From Actinomycetes bacterium (GTDB lineage: Bacteria > Actinomycetota > Acidimicrobiia > Acidimicrobiales > Aldehydirespiratoraceae): DNA of 64,000 bases. The stretch's first letter is position 1. Every line of letters starts with the position of its first letter. The position numbers and the translations under genes are program-made. Where the stretch lies: the NCBI GenBank assembly GCA_024276495.1, contig JAJRXC010000061.1, positions 28,870 to 92,869 of the forward strand. Direction: 5' to 3'. Of the stretch, positions 46,774 to 56,708 are shown piece after piece. Below the pieces are notes generated by a model. It ran no database searches and had not been told where the DNA came from. It worked only from the letters and a program-made list of their open reading frames with translations.

Positions 46774-47937
46774 CTACTCGAGGTGCGGCTTCTCGACGAC
46801 CGTCGCGGCGAGGGGGCCGTGGATCGGGTGCGGCACGGTCAACGCGGTCCCCGGATCACCGTGTTCGACACCGACCTTCGCGAACCCGATGTTGCGCCGA
46901 AGCCGCGGGGAACGACAGGCCGAGGTGAGCGTGCCGACCACCGCGCCGTCGCGGAGAACGGGAAGCACCGTCGGCATGGCACCGTCGGTGAACGTGCCGA
47001 GATCGGGGCCGTCGAGATCGACACCGACGATGCGGCGGGTCGGCCCGATCGTCCGACGTGCCTCCAACGCGGCCTTTCCCACGAAGTCGTCGGGTTGATC
47101 GAGGTCGACCATCCATTCGAATCCCGGACCGACCTCGAACGGGTTGGTCTGCTCGTCGATGTCGCAGCCGAACGCCAACATCCCCGACTCGATCCGGCGA
47201 ACGTGGCTCGGGGCCGCGGCGACGATGCCGTGGCGTTCGCCCGCTCGCATCACGATGTCCCACCACCGCTCGGCTCGGGCCGCGTCGTCGGCCCTCGCCG
47301 CATCCACGTACACCTCGTAGCCGTCGGTCCCGCCCCACCCGGTCCGGGAGATCACGAGATCGAGCCCGTCGTGGCGGCGACGAACGAGCCGGTAGTAGCC
47401 GAGATCGGGGAAGTCGTCGCCGAAGATGTCGGCCATGACCGCCGACGCACGGGGTCCCTGGATCTGGACCGGCGCGACATCGGGCACTGTGACGTCGACA
47501 TCGAAGTCGCCGACATGCGCGATGCCACGACACCACAACCAGATGTCGGCCGCCGCCGCGTTGAGCCAGAACCGGTCGTCGGCGAGGCGCAGCACCACCG
47601 GGTCGCCGATGATCCCGCCGTCGGGGTCGACCATGAAGGTGTACTTGCACTGGCCGGTCTCGTGGCCCGAGAGATCCCGGGTCACGAGCTGCTGCATGAA
47701 CGCCATCGCATCTGGACCGGCGACCTGCACCTGGCGCTGCGACGAGGCATCCCACAGCGCCACGCCCTCGACCAGTGACCAGTACTCGGCGACCGGGTCT
47801 CCGTAGTGCAGCAGGTGATAGGTCCGGTTGTCGACGCTGAGCGCATGGCGCTGCGGGTCCGCTGACCGGAGGGCACGGCGAAGATACGGCGACGCACCGA
47901 TCCGGGCATATCGAGTCAGGGGCACAGGCCGCTCCAC
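46774..47937 (-). CDS. GcvT-family aminomethyltransferase, DmdA-like
   Basis: 387 residues. Folate-binding GcvT fold with EYWSLVEGVALWDASSQRQV, GQCKYTFMVDPDGGIIGDPVVLRL, DIWLWCRGIA, DVAPVQIQGPRA and SRTGWGGTDGYEVYVD. These resemble DMSP demethylase DmdA more than glycine cleavage T protein, but the substrate cannot be fixed from sequence (DMSP, dimethylglycine and sarcosine are options). Start GTG 47937 is used; GTG 47925 is also in frame. Placed opposite the corrinoid cluster, both ending in methyl- or methylene-THF. Confidence 0.75.
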   Translation of the reverse strand: MERPVPLTRYARIGASPYLRRALRSADPQRHALSVDNRTYHLLHYGDPVAEYWSLVEGVALWDASSQRQVQVAGPDAMAFMQQLVTRDLSGHETGQCKYTFMVDPDGGIIGDPVVLRLADDRFWLNAAAADIWLWCRGIAHVGDFDVDVTVPDVAPVQIQGPRASAVMADIFGDDFPDLGYYRLVRRRHDGLDLVISRTGWGGTDGYEVYVDAARADDAARAERWWDIVMRAGERHGIVAAAPSHVRRIESGMLAFGCDIDEQTNPFEVGPGFEWMVDLDQPDDFVGKAALEARRTIGPTRRIVGVDLDGPDLGTFTDGAMPTVLPVLRDGAVVGTLTSACRSPRLRRNIGFAKVGVEHGDPGTALTVPHPIHGPLAATVVEKPHLE

Positions 47938-47997
47938 ACCGGGAAAAGGGTAGCTCCCGCCCCGCCGGCGAGGGTCGGATTGGCATACTGCTGCGGT

Positions 47998-49794
47998 ATG
48001 TCGATCGACGCCACCTCTGCACCCGGCGACGGACTCCGCATCCGTCGGGCCATGGTTCGCCACTCGACGGCGCGCGGCCGGCGCTGGATCTCGTTGTCCG
48101 ATCCGGTCGCACAGTTCACGGCCGGGAGCCTCGACGAGGTGGGCCCCGTCCTCGACGCGGCCGAGACGGCCGCGCTCGACGGCATGTGGGTGGTCGGCTT
48201 CGTGAGCTACGACGCCGGGCCGGCGTTCGACCGGGCGTTGTCGAGCCACCGGGAGGCGACGACGCCGCTGGTGGCGATGGCGGCCTTCTCCGAGGCTCGG
48301 CCGTCGCGGGGACCGGCCGGTCGCACCTTCACCACCGGCGACTGGGTGCCATCGGTCGATCAGGGCCGGTTCGAGGCCGCGGTTCGTTCGATCCGCGAAC
48401 ACATCGCGGCCGGCGACACGTATCAGGTCAACTACACGATGCGGCTCCGGGCCGACTTCGAGGGCGACCCCGAGGGGCTCTTCGCGGCCCTCTGTCGGGC
48501 CCAGCGAGCCGACCACCTCGCCTTCATCGATCTCGGCGACGCCGCGGTCTGCTCGGCCTCACCCGAGCTGTTCATCCGCCGCGTCGGCCGCGACCTCGAG
48601 ACCAGACCGATGAAGGGCACCCGTCCCCGCCATCCCGACCCCGTCGTCGACCGCGACCTCGCCGACGAGCTGGTCGCGAGCGAAAAGGACCGGGCCGAGA
48701 ACACGATGATCGTCGACATGGCCCGCAACGACCTCGGACGAGTCGCCGACATCGGGTCGGTCCGGACCACCGCGCTCCACACGATCGAGAGCTACCCGAC
48801 CGTGCATCAGCTCACCTCGACCGTCGTCGCCCGCTCCGACGCGACCCTCCGGGAGCTGTTCGGGGCCACGTTCCCGGGGGCCTCGATCACCGGCGCCCCG
48901 AAGGTCGCGACGACCCGCCTCGTCACCGAGCTCGAATCCGAGCCACGTGGGGTCTACACGGGGGCAGTCGGGTTGATCGAACCGCGGGGCGACTTCGAGT
49001 TCAACATCGCCATTCGCACCGCGTGGGTCGATCGCCGGCACGGCACCGCGACCTATGGCGTCGGCGGGGGGATCATCTGGGACTCCGACGAGACCGAGGA
49101 ATGGCACGAGGCCCACGACAAGGCACGGGTCCTCCATTGGGCGACCCGTCCGTTTCGCCTCCTCGAGACCCTCGCCTGGGATCCGGGGGCCGGGCCGATC
49201 CTGCTCGATCGTCACCTCACGCGGCTCGCGGCGTCGGCGAGCCACTTCGGTTTCGACTGCGACATCGAGGAGGTCCGACGGCGACTCGGCGCGATCCGAG
49301 CCGAGCAACCTCGCCGACTCCGGGTGCTCCTCTCCCCCGACGGTGCCCTCGAGATCCAGGTCCTCGACCCTCCGACGCCGCGGACGGGGCCGTGGCGACT
49401 GGCGCTCGACACCGTCCCCGTACGCAGCGACGACGAGTTTCTCCGACACAAGACCACGCGGCGCGACCGCTACGACGAAGCCCTCGGCCGGGCCCCGGAA
49501 GCCGACGACGTCATCTTGTGGAACGAGCGGCGGGAGCTCACCGAGACCTCCATCGCCAACCTCGTGATCGAGATCGACGGCGTCGCGCTCACCCCGGCCG
49601 ACTCCGCCGGCCTGCTCCCCGGCACGCTGCGGGCCGAGCTGCTCGCCAACCACCGCATCCACGAATCGGTCCTCACGATCGACGACCTCGACCGGGCCGA
49701 CGCGATCTGGGGGATCAACTCACTCCGGGGCTGGATGTCGGCCGAGCTGGTCGCCGCGCCGGTGCCGGTGGAAGTCGACGGTCTCGGGCGGTAG
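47998..49794 (+). CDS. pabBC: aminodeoxychorismate synthase component I fused to aminodeoxychorismate lyase (PabB-PabC)
   Basis: 598 residues. N-terminal chorismate-binding domain: [60 protein letters not shown], and ending [12 protein letters not shown] PabC-like PLP domain occupies about 405-590: [41 protein letters not shown] with the likely Schiff-base Lys, and [15 protein letters not shown]. Makes p-aminobenzoate for folate, which fits the neighbouring one-carbon genes. ATG 47998 chosen over ATG 47980. Confidence 0.9.
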   Translation: MSIDATSAPGDGLRIRRAMVRHSTARGRRWISLSDPVAQFTAGSLDEVGPVLDAAETAALDGMWVVGFVSYDAGPAFDRALSSHREATTPLVAMAAFSEARPSRGPAGRTFTTGDWVPSVDQGRFEAAVRSIREHIAAGDTYQVNYTMRLRADFEGDPEGLFAALCRAQRADHLAFIDLGDAAVCSASPELFIRRVGRDLETRPMKGTRPRHPDPVVDRDLADELVASEKDRAENTMIVDMARNDLGRVADIGSVRTTALHTIESYPTVHQLTSTVVARSDATLRELFGATFPGASITGAPKVATTRLVTELESEPRGVYTGAVGLIEPRGDFEFNIAIRTAWVDRRHGTATYGVGGGIIWDSDETEEWHEAHDKARVLHWATRPFRLLETLAWDPGAGPILLDRHLTRLAASASHFGFDCDIEEVRRRLGAIRAEQPRRLRVLLSPDGALEIQVLDPPTPRTGPWRLALDTVPVRSDDEFLRHKTTRRDRYDEALGRAPEADDVILWNERRELTETSIANLVIEIDGVALTPADSAGLLPGTLRAELLANHRIHESVLTIDDLDRADAIWGINSLRGWMSAELVAAPVPVEVDGLGR

Positions 49795-51399
49795 CGGCTC
49801 GTTGCCGAGAACCAGGTCGGCCCCCTTCTCGGCCAGCATCATGACCGGGGCGTAGATGTTGCCGTTGGTCACGTAGGGCATCGACGACGCGTCGACCACC
49901 CGCAGCCCCTCCACGCCGTGGACCCCCATCGTGCGCGGATCCAGCACCGCGTCGTCGCCGACTCCCATCTTCGCGGTGCACGACGGGTGCAGCGCCGTCT
50001 CGGCGTCGTTGCGCACCCAGTCGAGGATCTCCTCGTCGGTCTCGACGCCGGGCCCGGGCGACACCTCGCCGCCGTTGAACCGGTCCATGGCCGGCTGGTT
50101 GAGGAGGCGCCGGGCGTGACGGACCGCCTCGACCCACTCGCGCCGGTCGTTCTCGGTCGACAGATAGTTGAACCGCAGCGCCGGTTTCTCGCGGGGGTCG
50201 GCGCTCTTGATCTCGACCGATCCACGGGTGTCGGCGTACATGGGGCCGACGTGGACCTGGTAGCCGTGGCCGCCGGCCGGCGTCGAACCGTCGTAGCGGA
50301 TCGCGATCGGCAGGAAGTGGAACATGAGGTTCGGGTAGTCGACGTCGTCGTTGCTGCGGATGAACCCACCGGCCTCGAAGTGATTCGAGGCGCCCGGCCC
50401 TCTCCGCGCCAGCCACTGCAGCCCGATCCACGGTCGTCTCCAGCGCGCGAGGTTCGGTTGCAGCGACACCGGTTCGGTACACGCGTACTGCACATAGACC
50501 TCGAGATGGTCCTGGAGATTGCGACCGACGCCGGGCACGTCGGCGACGACCGGGATTCCGTGTCGCTCCAAGAGCGCGGCCGGGCCGACCCCGGAGAGTT
50601 GCAGGAGCTGCGGCGAGTTGATCGCGCCGCCGCACAAGATCACCTCTGCGGCGTCGACGACCCGGGCCCGTCCTCGGTGTCGGAACTCGACCCCGGTGGC
50701 GCGGGTGCCGTCGAAGCGAATCCTGGTGACGTTCGCCTTCGTCGCCAGATCGAGATTGGGGCGGCCGAGGACCGGATGGAGATAGGCGCGGGACGCGCTG
50801 AGGCGGCGGCCCCGATGGACGTTGCGGTCGAACGCGTTGAATCCCTCCTGGCGATAGCCGTTGACATCGGTCGTGCGGGAATGACCCGCCTGCACCGTCG
50901 CCGCGAGGAACGCCTCGAACAACGGACTCGTCGCCGGGCCGCGCTCCAACACCAACGGGCCGTCGTCACCGCGATAGGTCGCCCCGTCGTCGGGCGCCAG
51001 ACAGTTCTCCATGCGTTTGAAGTACGGAAGACAATGGGCGAAGTCCCAGCTCGCCATGCCCGGGTCGGCGCCCCACCGCTCGTAGTCGAGCGGGTTTCCC
51101 CGTTGGAAGATCATCCCGTTGATGCTCGACGACCCACCGAGCACCTTTCCGCGGGCGTGGGCGATCCGCCGACCGCACAGGTGAGGTTCCGGTTCGGACT
51201 CGTACTTCCAGTCGTAGAACCGGTTTCCGATCGCGAACGAGAGCGCGGCGGGCATGTGGATGTAGACGTCGACCTTCCAGTCGCGCCGTCCGGCTTCGAG
51301 CACCAGCACCGTGGTCTGCGGATCGGCCGATAGCCGGTTGGCCATCGCCGACCCGGCCGAGCCGCCACCGACGATGACGTAGTCGTAACGTGCGCGCAT
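49720..51399 (-). CDS. betA: GMC-family choline dehydrogenase-like oxidoreductase
   Basis: 559 residues. FAD motif [58 protein letters not shown] (GMC signature 2) and HPSCTAKMG with the active-site His near the end. Similarity to BetA (choline to betaine aldehyde) is strong, but other GMC alcohols are possible. Its last 75 nt overlap the end of pabBC on the opposite strand. The C-terminal tail after the last conserved segment is polar and specific to this copy. Near the betaine-type methyltransferase cluster. Confidence 0.85.
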   Translation of the reverse strand: MRARYDYVIVGGGSAGSAMANRLSADPQTTVLVLEAGRRDWKVDVYIHMPAALSFAIGNRFYDWKYESEPEPHLCGRRIAHARGKVLGGSSSINGMIFQRGNPLDYERWGADPGMASWDFAHCLPYFKRMENCLAPDDGATYRGDDGPLVLERGPATSPLFEAFLAATVQAGHSRTTDVNGYRQEGFNAFDRNVHRGRRLSASRAYLHPVLGRPNLDLATKANVTRIRFDGTRATGVEFRHRGRARVVDAAEVILCGGAINSPQLLQLSGVGPAALLERHGIPVVADVPGVGRNLQDHLEVYVQYACTEPVSLQPNLARWRRPWIGLQWLARRGPGASNHFEAGGFIRSNDDVDYPNLMFHFLPIAIRYDGSTPAGGHGYQVHVGPMYADTRGSVEIKSADPREKPALRFNYLSTENDRREWVEAVRHARRLLNQPAMDRFNGGEVSPGPGVETDEEILDWVRNDAETALHPSCTAKMGVGDDAVLDPRTMGVHGVEGLRVVDASSMPYVTNGNIYAPVMMLAEKGADLVLGNEPLPPETVDFHRHRRGDQLGRHPAPE

Positions 51400-51408
51400 G
51401 GGCCGACT

Positions 51409-52584
51409 CTAGGGCCCGCCCCGCGAATCCCGGGACGCCCGGAGCTCCACGACGAGCCGCGCCGGCTTGCGAAACACCAGGCCCGTCGGCGGGTCGAACC
51501 CCGCCTCCGCCACGCATGTCGCCACGGGGCGATCCAGGACCGCGTCGAGAGCGGCTCGGGCCTCCATGCGGGCCAGATGGGCGCCGATGCACACGTGGGG
51601 GCCGGTGGCGAACGCGAGGTGGGGCGGCTCGTCGTCTCGGTCCAGCGAGAAGCGATCGGGGTCCCGGTGGGCGGCCGGGTCGCGGTTGGCTGCGCTGAGC
51701 GAGACCGTGACCTTGTCGCCGGCTGCGATCCCGACGCCGCCGATCTCGGTCGGACCGACCGAGAATCGATCGACGATCGCGGCGCCCGGCTCGAGCCGCA
51801 GCGACTCGTCCACCGCACGATCCCGCAGCCCCGGCGAGGCCCGAAGGCGATCGCCGAGATCCGCGTCGCCGAGCACCCACCACATCAGGTTCGTGATCAT
51901 CGCCTCCGACGTCTCGAGCGCGCCGAACAACACGACGGCGACGTTGGCGGTGAACTCGTGGTCGGTCAGGTCCGCGTCGTCCCGGATTCCCGCCAACGGA
52001 GACCCCGCGACCGCCACCGTCCGTCGGACCGCTTCCTTGATCCCGCCCATCAGGGAGGTGTCGACGGTCGCGCCGGGGTCGGACCCGAGCGCGGTCACCT
52101 CGGCGACGATCGCCGCATACCATTCGAGAACCTCCGCGGGGGTCGTGTCGACGAGGCCGAGGACGGCGATCGCGGATCGTGCCGCGAGGGGCGCGGCGAG
52201 CGCGGTCCGCAGGTCGACCGGCCCGATGCCGACCATCGACGTCACGAGACCGACCGCGATCTCCGGTACCCGTTCGGACATCTGCGCCCGGGTCAGGGCC
52301 GGGCGGAACGCCGAGGCGAACGCGGCTCGGTGGCGCTTGTGGTCGGCGCCGTCGAGCGACAACATCGACGGTCCGACGACCCGCCCGGTCGAGAACCGGG
52401 GGTCGTCGACGGTGAACCGCCGATCGTCGCGCATCACCTCGACTGCAGGCGCCCGTCCGGTCACCAGCCACGCGTCCAACGCCGGGACCCACGCGACGGA
52501 GGACTCGGCCCGCAGCCGGGCGAGGTGGGGGTGGGGGTTCCCGGAGAGCTGCTCGACGGTCGGCACCCGCGCGAGGTTACGCAC
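51409..52584 (-). CDS. cytochrome P450
   Basis: 391 residues, short bacterial P450. Helix K ESLRLEP, heme loop FATGPHVCIGAHLA with the Cys ligand, and an I-helix FGALETSEAM in place of the usual AGxxT, so oxygen activation may differ. No ferredoxin or reductase is adjacent. Ends 10 nt from the betA start on the same strand, so the two may share a transcript. Substrate unknown. Confidence 0.9.
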   Translation of the reverse strand: MRNLARVPTVEQLSGNPHPHLARLRAESSVAWVPALDAWLVTGRAPAVEVMRDDRRFTVDDPRFSTGRVVGPSMLSLDGADHKRHRAAFASAFRPALTRAQMSERVPEIAVGLVTSMVGIGPVDLRTALAAPLAARSAIAVLGLVDTTPAEVLEWYAAIVAEVTALGSDPGATVDTSLMGGIKEAVRRTVAVAGSPLAGIRDDADLTDHEFTANVAVVLFGALETSEAMITNLMWWVLGDADLGDRLRASPGLRDRAVDESLRLEPGAAIVDRFSVGPTEIGGVGIAAGDKVTVSLSAANRDPAAHRDPDRFSLDRDDEPPHLAFATGPHVCIGAHLARMEARAALDAVLDRPVATCVAEAGFDPPTGLVFRKPARLVVELRASRDSRGGP

Positions 52585-52673
52585 CCCTCGTCATCGCCGA
52601 CCGCTCGACGCTCGCCGACCGGCCCGCCACTCTGGTTGACTGAGACCCGGGACGCGACCAGGGAGGGCTCACG

Positions 52674-54860
52674 ATGGCGGTCGTGAGGGAGAACGATTGG
52701 CTCGATTGCGACCTGCACGATCCGTCCGCGTTCGTCCGGTGGCGCTCGGGGATGATCGCCGGCTTCGTGGTGCTCGTCGGCTTCTCGGTGTTGACCGCGG
52801 CGGGCACGACGCTCGGCTGGCCCGACTGGGGGCAGTGGCTCACCACCTGGCTCGGCCTGCCCGTGGCGGTCTGGTGGGTGGCCAACGTGATGAAGCGCTT
52901 TCGTGTCGTCGCGCGAGATGACGGCCGCCGGGCCCGACTCGCGCTGATCGGCGTCGTCGCGACGTCGGGTGCCGTGTTGCTCCTGGCGTGGTGGCGCTAC
53001 AACGATCCCGCGCCGGAGGACGGTGCGGCGATCAGTCGCCGGATCGTGGAGACGTTGGGCGTCGGGTTCCTCGGCGTGTTGTTGGTGTTTCTCACCGCGT
53101 CGTTCCTCGTCGCCGAGTTCCGGGAGTCGACCTGGCTGGGGAACTTCCGCGGCACGTTCCTGCTCGGGGTCTGTGTGAGCACGACCGCGCTGGCCGTGAG
53201 CCCGTTGTTCGACGGTTCCCCGGAACCGGCGCTCGTGTTGATCGCCGCGGGCTTCGTGGCCGGCCAGGCCGGGGTCGTCACCGGCACCCAGACGTTGCTC
53301 GGTCGCGCGCCGGGAATGCGACCGCGACGGTTCGCCCCCTCCTCACGATGGAGCTGGCTGATCGTCGGACTCACGCTCTTCCTCGCGTCGATCGGACTGT
53401 TCAATCTCTGGACCGACATGACCTGGACCCTTCGGATCGCCCTGCCGGTCCTCATCCTGTTGGCGTTGACGGCGTCGAGGGGAGAGTGGGATTCGATCCT
53501 CCTCGTCGCGCTGTTCGCGGTCGCGTTCACGTGGGGCCCGGCGACCGCGGCGCCGGGACTCGAGCTGCAGGTCTCGAGTGAGACCCCCGTCTTCGCCGTG
53601 TTCGGCGATTCCTACATCTCGGGTGAGGGGGCCGAGGTCTTTTACGAGGGAACGAACCAGAAAGGCGTCAACGAGTGTCGCCGTTCCCCGGGCGCGTGGG
53701 CGCCGGTGCTCGCCCGGGAAGGGCTTCCCGGCGGACCGGATCGGCTGGCGTTCTTCGCGTGCAGCGGGGCGAAGGCGCGCGAGATCTGGCAAATCGACCA
53801 GGCTGCCCAGGGACCGGCCGCCGCGGCCCGACACGAGTTCGGGCAGGGCCAGCTGGCGGAGTTCCGTTCGGTCGACCCGGGTCCGGTCGAGTTCTCGTTC
53901 GTGAGCATCGGTGGCAACGACTCCCTTTTCTCCGAGATCGGCCAGACCTGCATGGGCCCCGGTGACTGCACCGACATCGCCCAGACCTGGCTCGACGCGC
54001 TCGATTCGCCCCGCGACTTCGGTGGACCGGATCCGACGACGCTCCGAGACGAGCTGGTCGCGGCCTACACCGCGATCGCCGACGCCACCGGTGCCCCGGT
54101 CGTCGCCGTGCCCTACCCACTGCCGGTGACCGACGCCGGGTGCGACAGCACCCTGCTCACGGAGAACGAACATCGGTTCATCAACGAGTTCGTCGTCGAA
54201 CTGAACCGGGTCGTGCGGAGCGCGGCGGCCGTGGCCGGCGCCCACTATGTCGACACGGTGGAATCGGCCCTCGCCGGACAACGGGTGTGCGGTCCCGGCG
54301 CCGCGGGACTGAACTTCATCACCCTGAGCCCGGTTCCCGGATCGATCGAGGACACGCTGGCGCCGGTGAACTGGATCCACAACAGCGTCCACCCCAACGA
54401 GATCGGTCACGCCCTGCTCGCCGATGCGGTGCGCGAATGGCTCGTGGTCAACGACCCGCGGGTCGCTCCGGCCCCGACCGATCCGGGCCTGCTCGTCGCC
54501 CGCGACATCGACGAGTTGGCGGTCCCCGGTGCCCGACCGTGCCGCCCCGGAGATCCCCGCGAGAGCTGCGACCGGGCCGGGGACCCCGGCGCCTGGGTGT
54601 TCAGCGAGCTCCGGCTCCTCGGCCGGGACCTCTACGTGCCCGTCGCGATGCTGTTCGCCGGGGCCGGCCTCATCTCGCTCTTCTTCGTCGAGCGGGCCGA
54701 GCGAGGCGCCCGAGAGGTCGCCCGTCGACGCGGCGGCGTGGTGGGCTACGCCCCGTCGTGGATCGAACGTCTGATCTTCGATCTCCTCGATCGGCTCGGC
54801 CTGCGCTGGGCTGTCGACCGACTCGACCCGCGTCGCGGAACCGCCCCCGGTTCCCCCTGA
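52674..54860 (+). CDS. membrane protein with extracytoplasmic SGNH/GDSL hydrolase domain
   Basis: 728 residues. Seven or eight hydrophobic segments in residues about 25-300, then an SGNH hydrolase domain with FGDSYISGEG (nucleophile Ser), SIGGNDS and HPNEIGHALL (catalytic Asp/His region), one more membrane helix near 660 (VPVAMLFAGAGLISLFFV) and a basic cytoplasmic tail. Paired cysteines (ECRR...FACSGA, TCMGPGDC, GCDS, RVCGPG) fit an oxidising extracytoplasmic location. Probably an ester hydrolase acting on envelope polymers; substrate unknown. Confidence 0.83.
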   Translation: MAVVRENDWLDCDLHDPSAFVRWRSGMIAGFVVLVGFSVLTAAGTTLGWPDWGQWLTTWLGLPVAVWWVANVMKRFRVVARDDGRRARLALIGVVATSGAVLLLAWWRYNDPAPEDGAAISRRIVETLGVGFLGVLLVFLTASFLVAEFRESTWLGNFRGTFLLGVCVSTTALAVSPLFDGSPEPALVLIAAGFVAGQAGVVTGTQTLLGRAPGMRPRRFAPSSRWSWLIVGLTLFLASIGLFNLWTDMTWTLRIALPVLILLALTASRGEWDSILLVALFAVAFTWGPATAAPGLELQVSSETPVFAVFGDSYISGEGAEVFYEGTNQKGVNECRRSPGAWAPVLAREGLPGGPDRLAFFACSGAKAREIWQIDQAAQGPAAAARHEFGQGQLAEFRSVDPGPVEFSFVSIGGNDSLFSEIGQTCMGPGDCTDIAQTWLDALDSPRDFGGPDPTTLRDELVAAYTAIADATGAPVVAVPYPLPVTDAGCDSTLLTENEHRFINEFVVELNRVVRSAAAVAGAHYVDTVESALAGQRVCGPGAAGLNFITLSPVPGSIEDTLAPVNWIHNSVHPNEIGHALLADAVREWLVVNDPRVAPAPTDPGLLVARDIDELAVPGARPCRPGDPRESCDRAGDPGAWVFSELRLLGRDLYVPVAMLFAGAGLISLFFVERAERGAREVARRRGGVVGYAPSWIERLIFDLLDRLGLRWAVDRLDPRRGTAPGSP

Positions 54861-54878
54861 GACCTCACCGATTCGGAG

Positions 54879-55700
54879 TCAGGCGGGTTCGGCGAGGAAG
54901 CCCACGGTCTCGCCGGGTTCACCGATGAACGTCAGCCGGTTCTCGTCGATCATGAACCCGGTGGCGTCGACCAGGCCGGCCAGCGCATCGCCGACGATCG
55001 CGCATTCCTCACTGGTGACGAGATCCCCACCGGCTCCGGTTCGGAACTCCCCCTCGGAGCCGCCGTCGTACTCGACGCTGATGACGGTGCCGACGCATCC
55101 CGGACCGACGAGCGTCGCCTCGCTGCCGTCGATGGTCAGGGTCACGCCGGCCATCTTCGACCGGTTCGTCGCCGCCCGATCGACACCGACTCCCTCGTAG
55201 ATCGTGTCGAAGTTCCAGACCGTCCCGACGAGCGGGAGGTTCACCGCGGGTGGTGCCGATCGGTAGCGGATCTCGACCGTGTCGGAGGAGAGTGTCAGCC
55301 CGGCCGGGTCGACCGCCCAGGCCCGCACCGACGACAGCGCCTGCCCGTAGGTGGCCTCGAACTCCATCCGATCCTCCTCCATGCAGGCCATCTCGGTCTG
55401 CCCGAGCGCACCCATCGTCACCGAGCCGTCGTCGGCTGCGTCGATCGAGCCGAAGAAGGAGTTGCAGCCGAGGGTGCCGTTGATCTCGCCGCCCGCGATG
55501 GTCATGTCGATGTCGCCGTCGGGCAGGGTCGTGGCCTCGCCGTCGACGACCAGCGCGGCGATGATCCAGTCGCCGGCCACCGACGGCCGCGTGCCCCCGG
55601 CCCCCGGGTCGGCGCCGATGCTGCGGTCGCTCCCGGAGTCGGTGCCGCAGGCCGCAGCCAGCACGGTGAGCGTGACGATGAGAACCACGAGGCGTGTCAT
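54879..55700 (-). CDS. META domain lipoprotein
   Basis: 273 residues. Signal peptide with lipobox LAAAC near residue 18. The first META-like module (IAGGEINGTLGCNSFFGSI, LGQTEMACMEEDRMEFEATY) is the classical HslJ/META signature; a second, degenerate module follows (VGTVWNFDTIYEG, ATLVGPGCVGT). Anchored outside the membrane, function unknown. Start ATG 55700 includes the whole signal peptide. Confidence 0.87.
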   Translation of the reverse strand: MTRLVVLIVTLTVLAAACGTDSGSDRSIGADPGAGGTRPSVAGDWIIAALVVDGEATTLPDGDIDMTIAGGEINGTLGCNSFFGSIDAADDGSVTMGALGQTEMACMEEDRMEFEATYGQALSSVRAWAVDPAGLTLSSDTVEIRYRSAPPAVNLPLVGTVWNFDTIYEGVGVDRAATNRSKMAGVTLTIDGSEATLVGPGCVGTVISVEYDGGSEGEFRTGAGGDLVTSEECAIVGDALAGLVDATGFMIDENRLTFIGEPGETVGFLAEPA

Positions 55701-55746
55701 GTCTCTCCGACGTTCGACCGGCCCGGTTGGTTCCCGGGTCGGCGAA

Positions 55747-56637
55747 TCAGTCGAGCATCTCGAGGCGTGCCTCACGACGGATGACCTCCATCAACGCGCC
55801 GAGCACGACGGCGATGCCTGCCACCTGCGCGATGTCGACCGGTTCGTCGAGGAACACCGCACCGCCGATGGTTGTGAGCACCGGGACACCCAACGTCAGC
55901 ATGCCGGACACCGTGAGCTTGACGTGGGGGTGGGCCCAGTTCATCAACAGATGACCGGTGCCGGGCACCAACAACAGGCCGATGAGCCACAACCAGTTCC
56001 GCGCGGTCGGAACATCGACCCCACCCGCGTCGATCAGGGCGACCGGGAACAACACGACGGTGCCGACGAGCCACAACGCGGCCTGGAACTCGAGGGCGGG
56101 CACGTCCTGGCGGGCCGATTTGGCCAGCGCGAAGTAGGCCGCGAAGAAGACGAGGGCGACGACCGACAGAAGATCGCCGCGAAGGCTCCACGTCGCCTCC
56201 GAGGACGAGCCGTACATCACCAGGGCCACACCGGCGAGCGACACGACAGCGGTGCCGACCAGGAACCGGGTGATGATCTCACCGAACCGACGGCTGGCCA
56301 CCCCCATGAGGAGCAGCGGCACCAGCGACCCGATGACGGTCGCGTTGGCGACGGTCGTCGACTTGATCGCGACGAAGAACACCGCGATCTCGACCCCGAT
56401 GACGATGCCGGTGGGAATCGTTCGTTTGATGTGGGTCCACGTGAGGCGACGACCCGAGAGTCGGACCGCGACGGCGTAGACGACGGCGGCGAGAAGAATC
56501 CGCCAGAACGCGATCTGCAGACCCGACATCGGCACCTGCCGCACCATGATGTTGCCCGCCGACCACGCGAGGATCGCCCCGACCGCGGCCGAGAGGCCGA
56601 ACCGTGAGGCCCGAGGCGTAGTGGCGGTGTCGGTCAC
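55747..56637 (-). CDS. EamA/DMT family transporter
   Basis: 296 residues with ten predicted membrane helices in two EamA repeats (AAVGAILAWSAGNIMVRQVP at the start; PVLTTIGGAVFLDEPVDIAQVAGIAVVLGALM at the end). A drug/metabolite-type exporter; the substrate is not predictable. Divergent from an MFS gene. Confidence 0.87.
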   Translation of the reverse strand: MTDTATTPRASRFGLSAAVGAILAWSAGNIMVRQVPMSGLQIAFWRILLAAVVYAVAVRLSGRRLTWTHIKRTIPTGIVIGVEIAVFFVAIKSTTVANATVIGSLVPLLLMGVASRRFGEIITRFLVGTAVVSLAGVALVMYGSSSEATWSLRGDLLSVVALVFFAAYFALAKSARQDVPALEFQAALWLVGTVVLFPVALIDAGGVDVPTARNWLWLIGLLLVPGTGHLLMNWAHPHVKLTVSGMLTLGVPVLTTIGGAVFLDEPVDIAQVAGIAVVLGALMEVIRREARLEMLD

Positions 56638-56708
56638 GCCCTAATCTTTCATGACCGACCACTGATGTGCGCGATGAGCCGCACGGTGGACATCCCTCGT
56701 GAGGCCCC

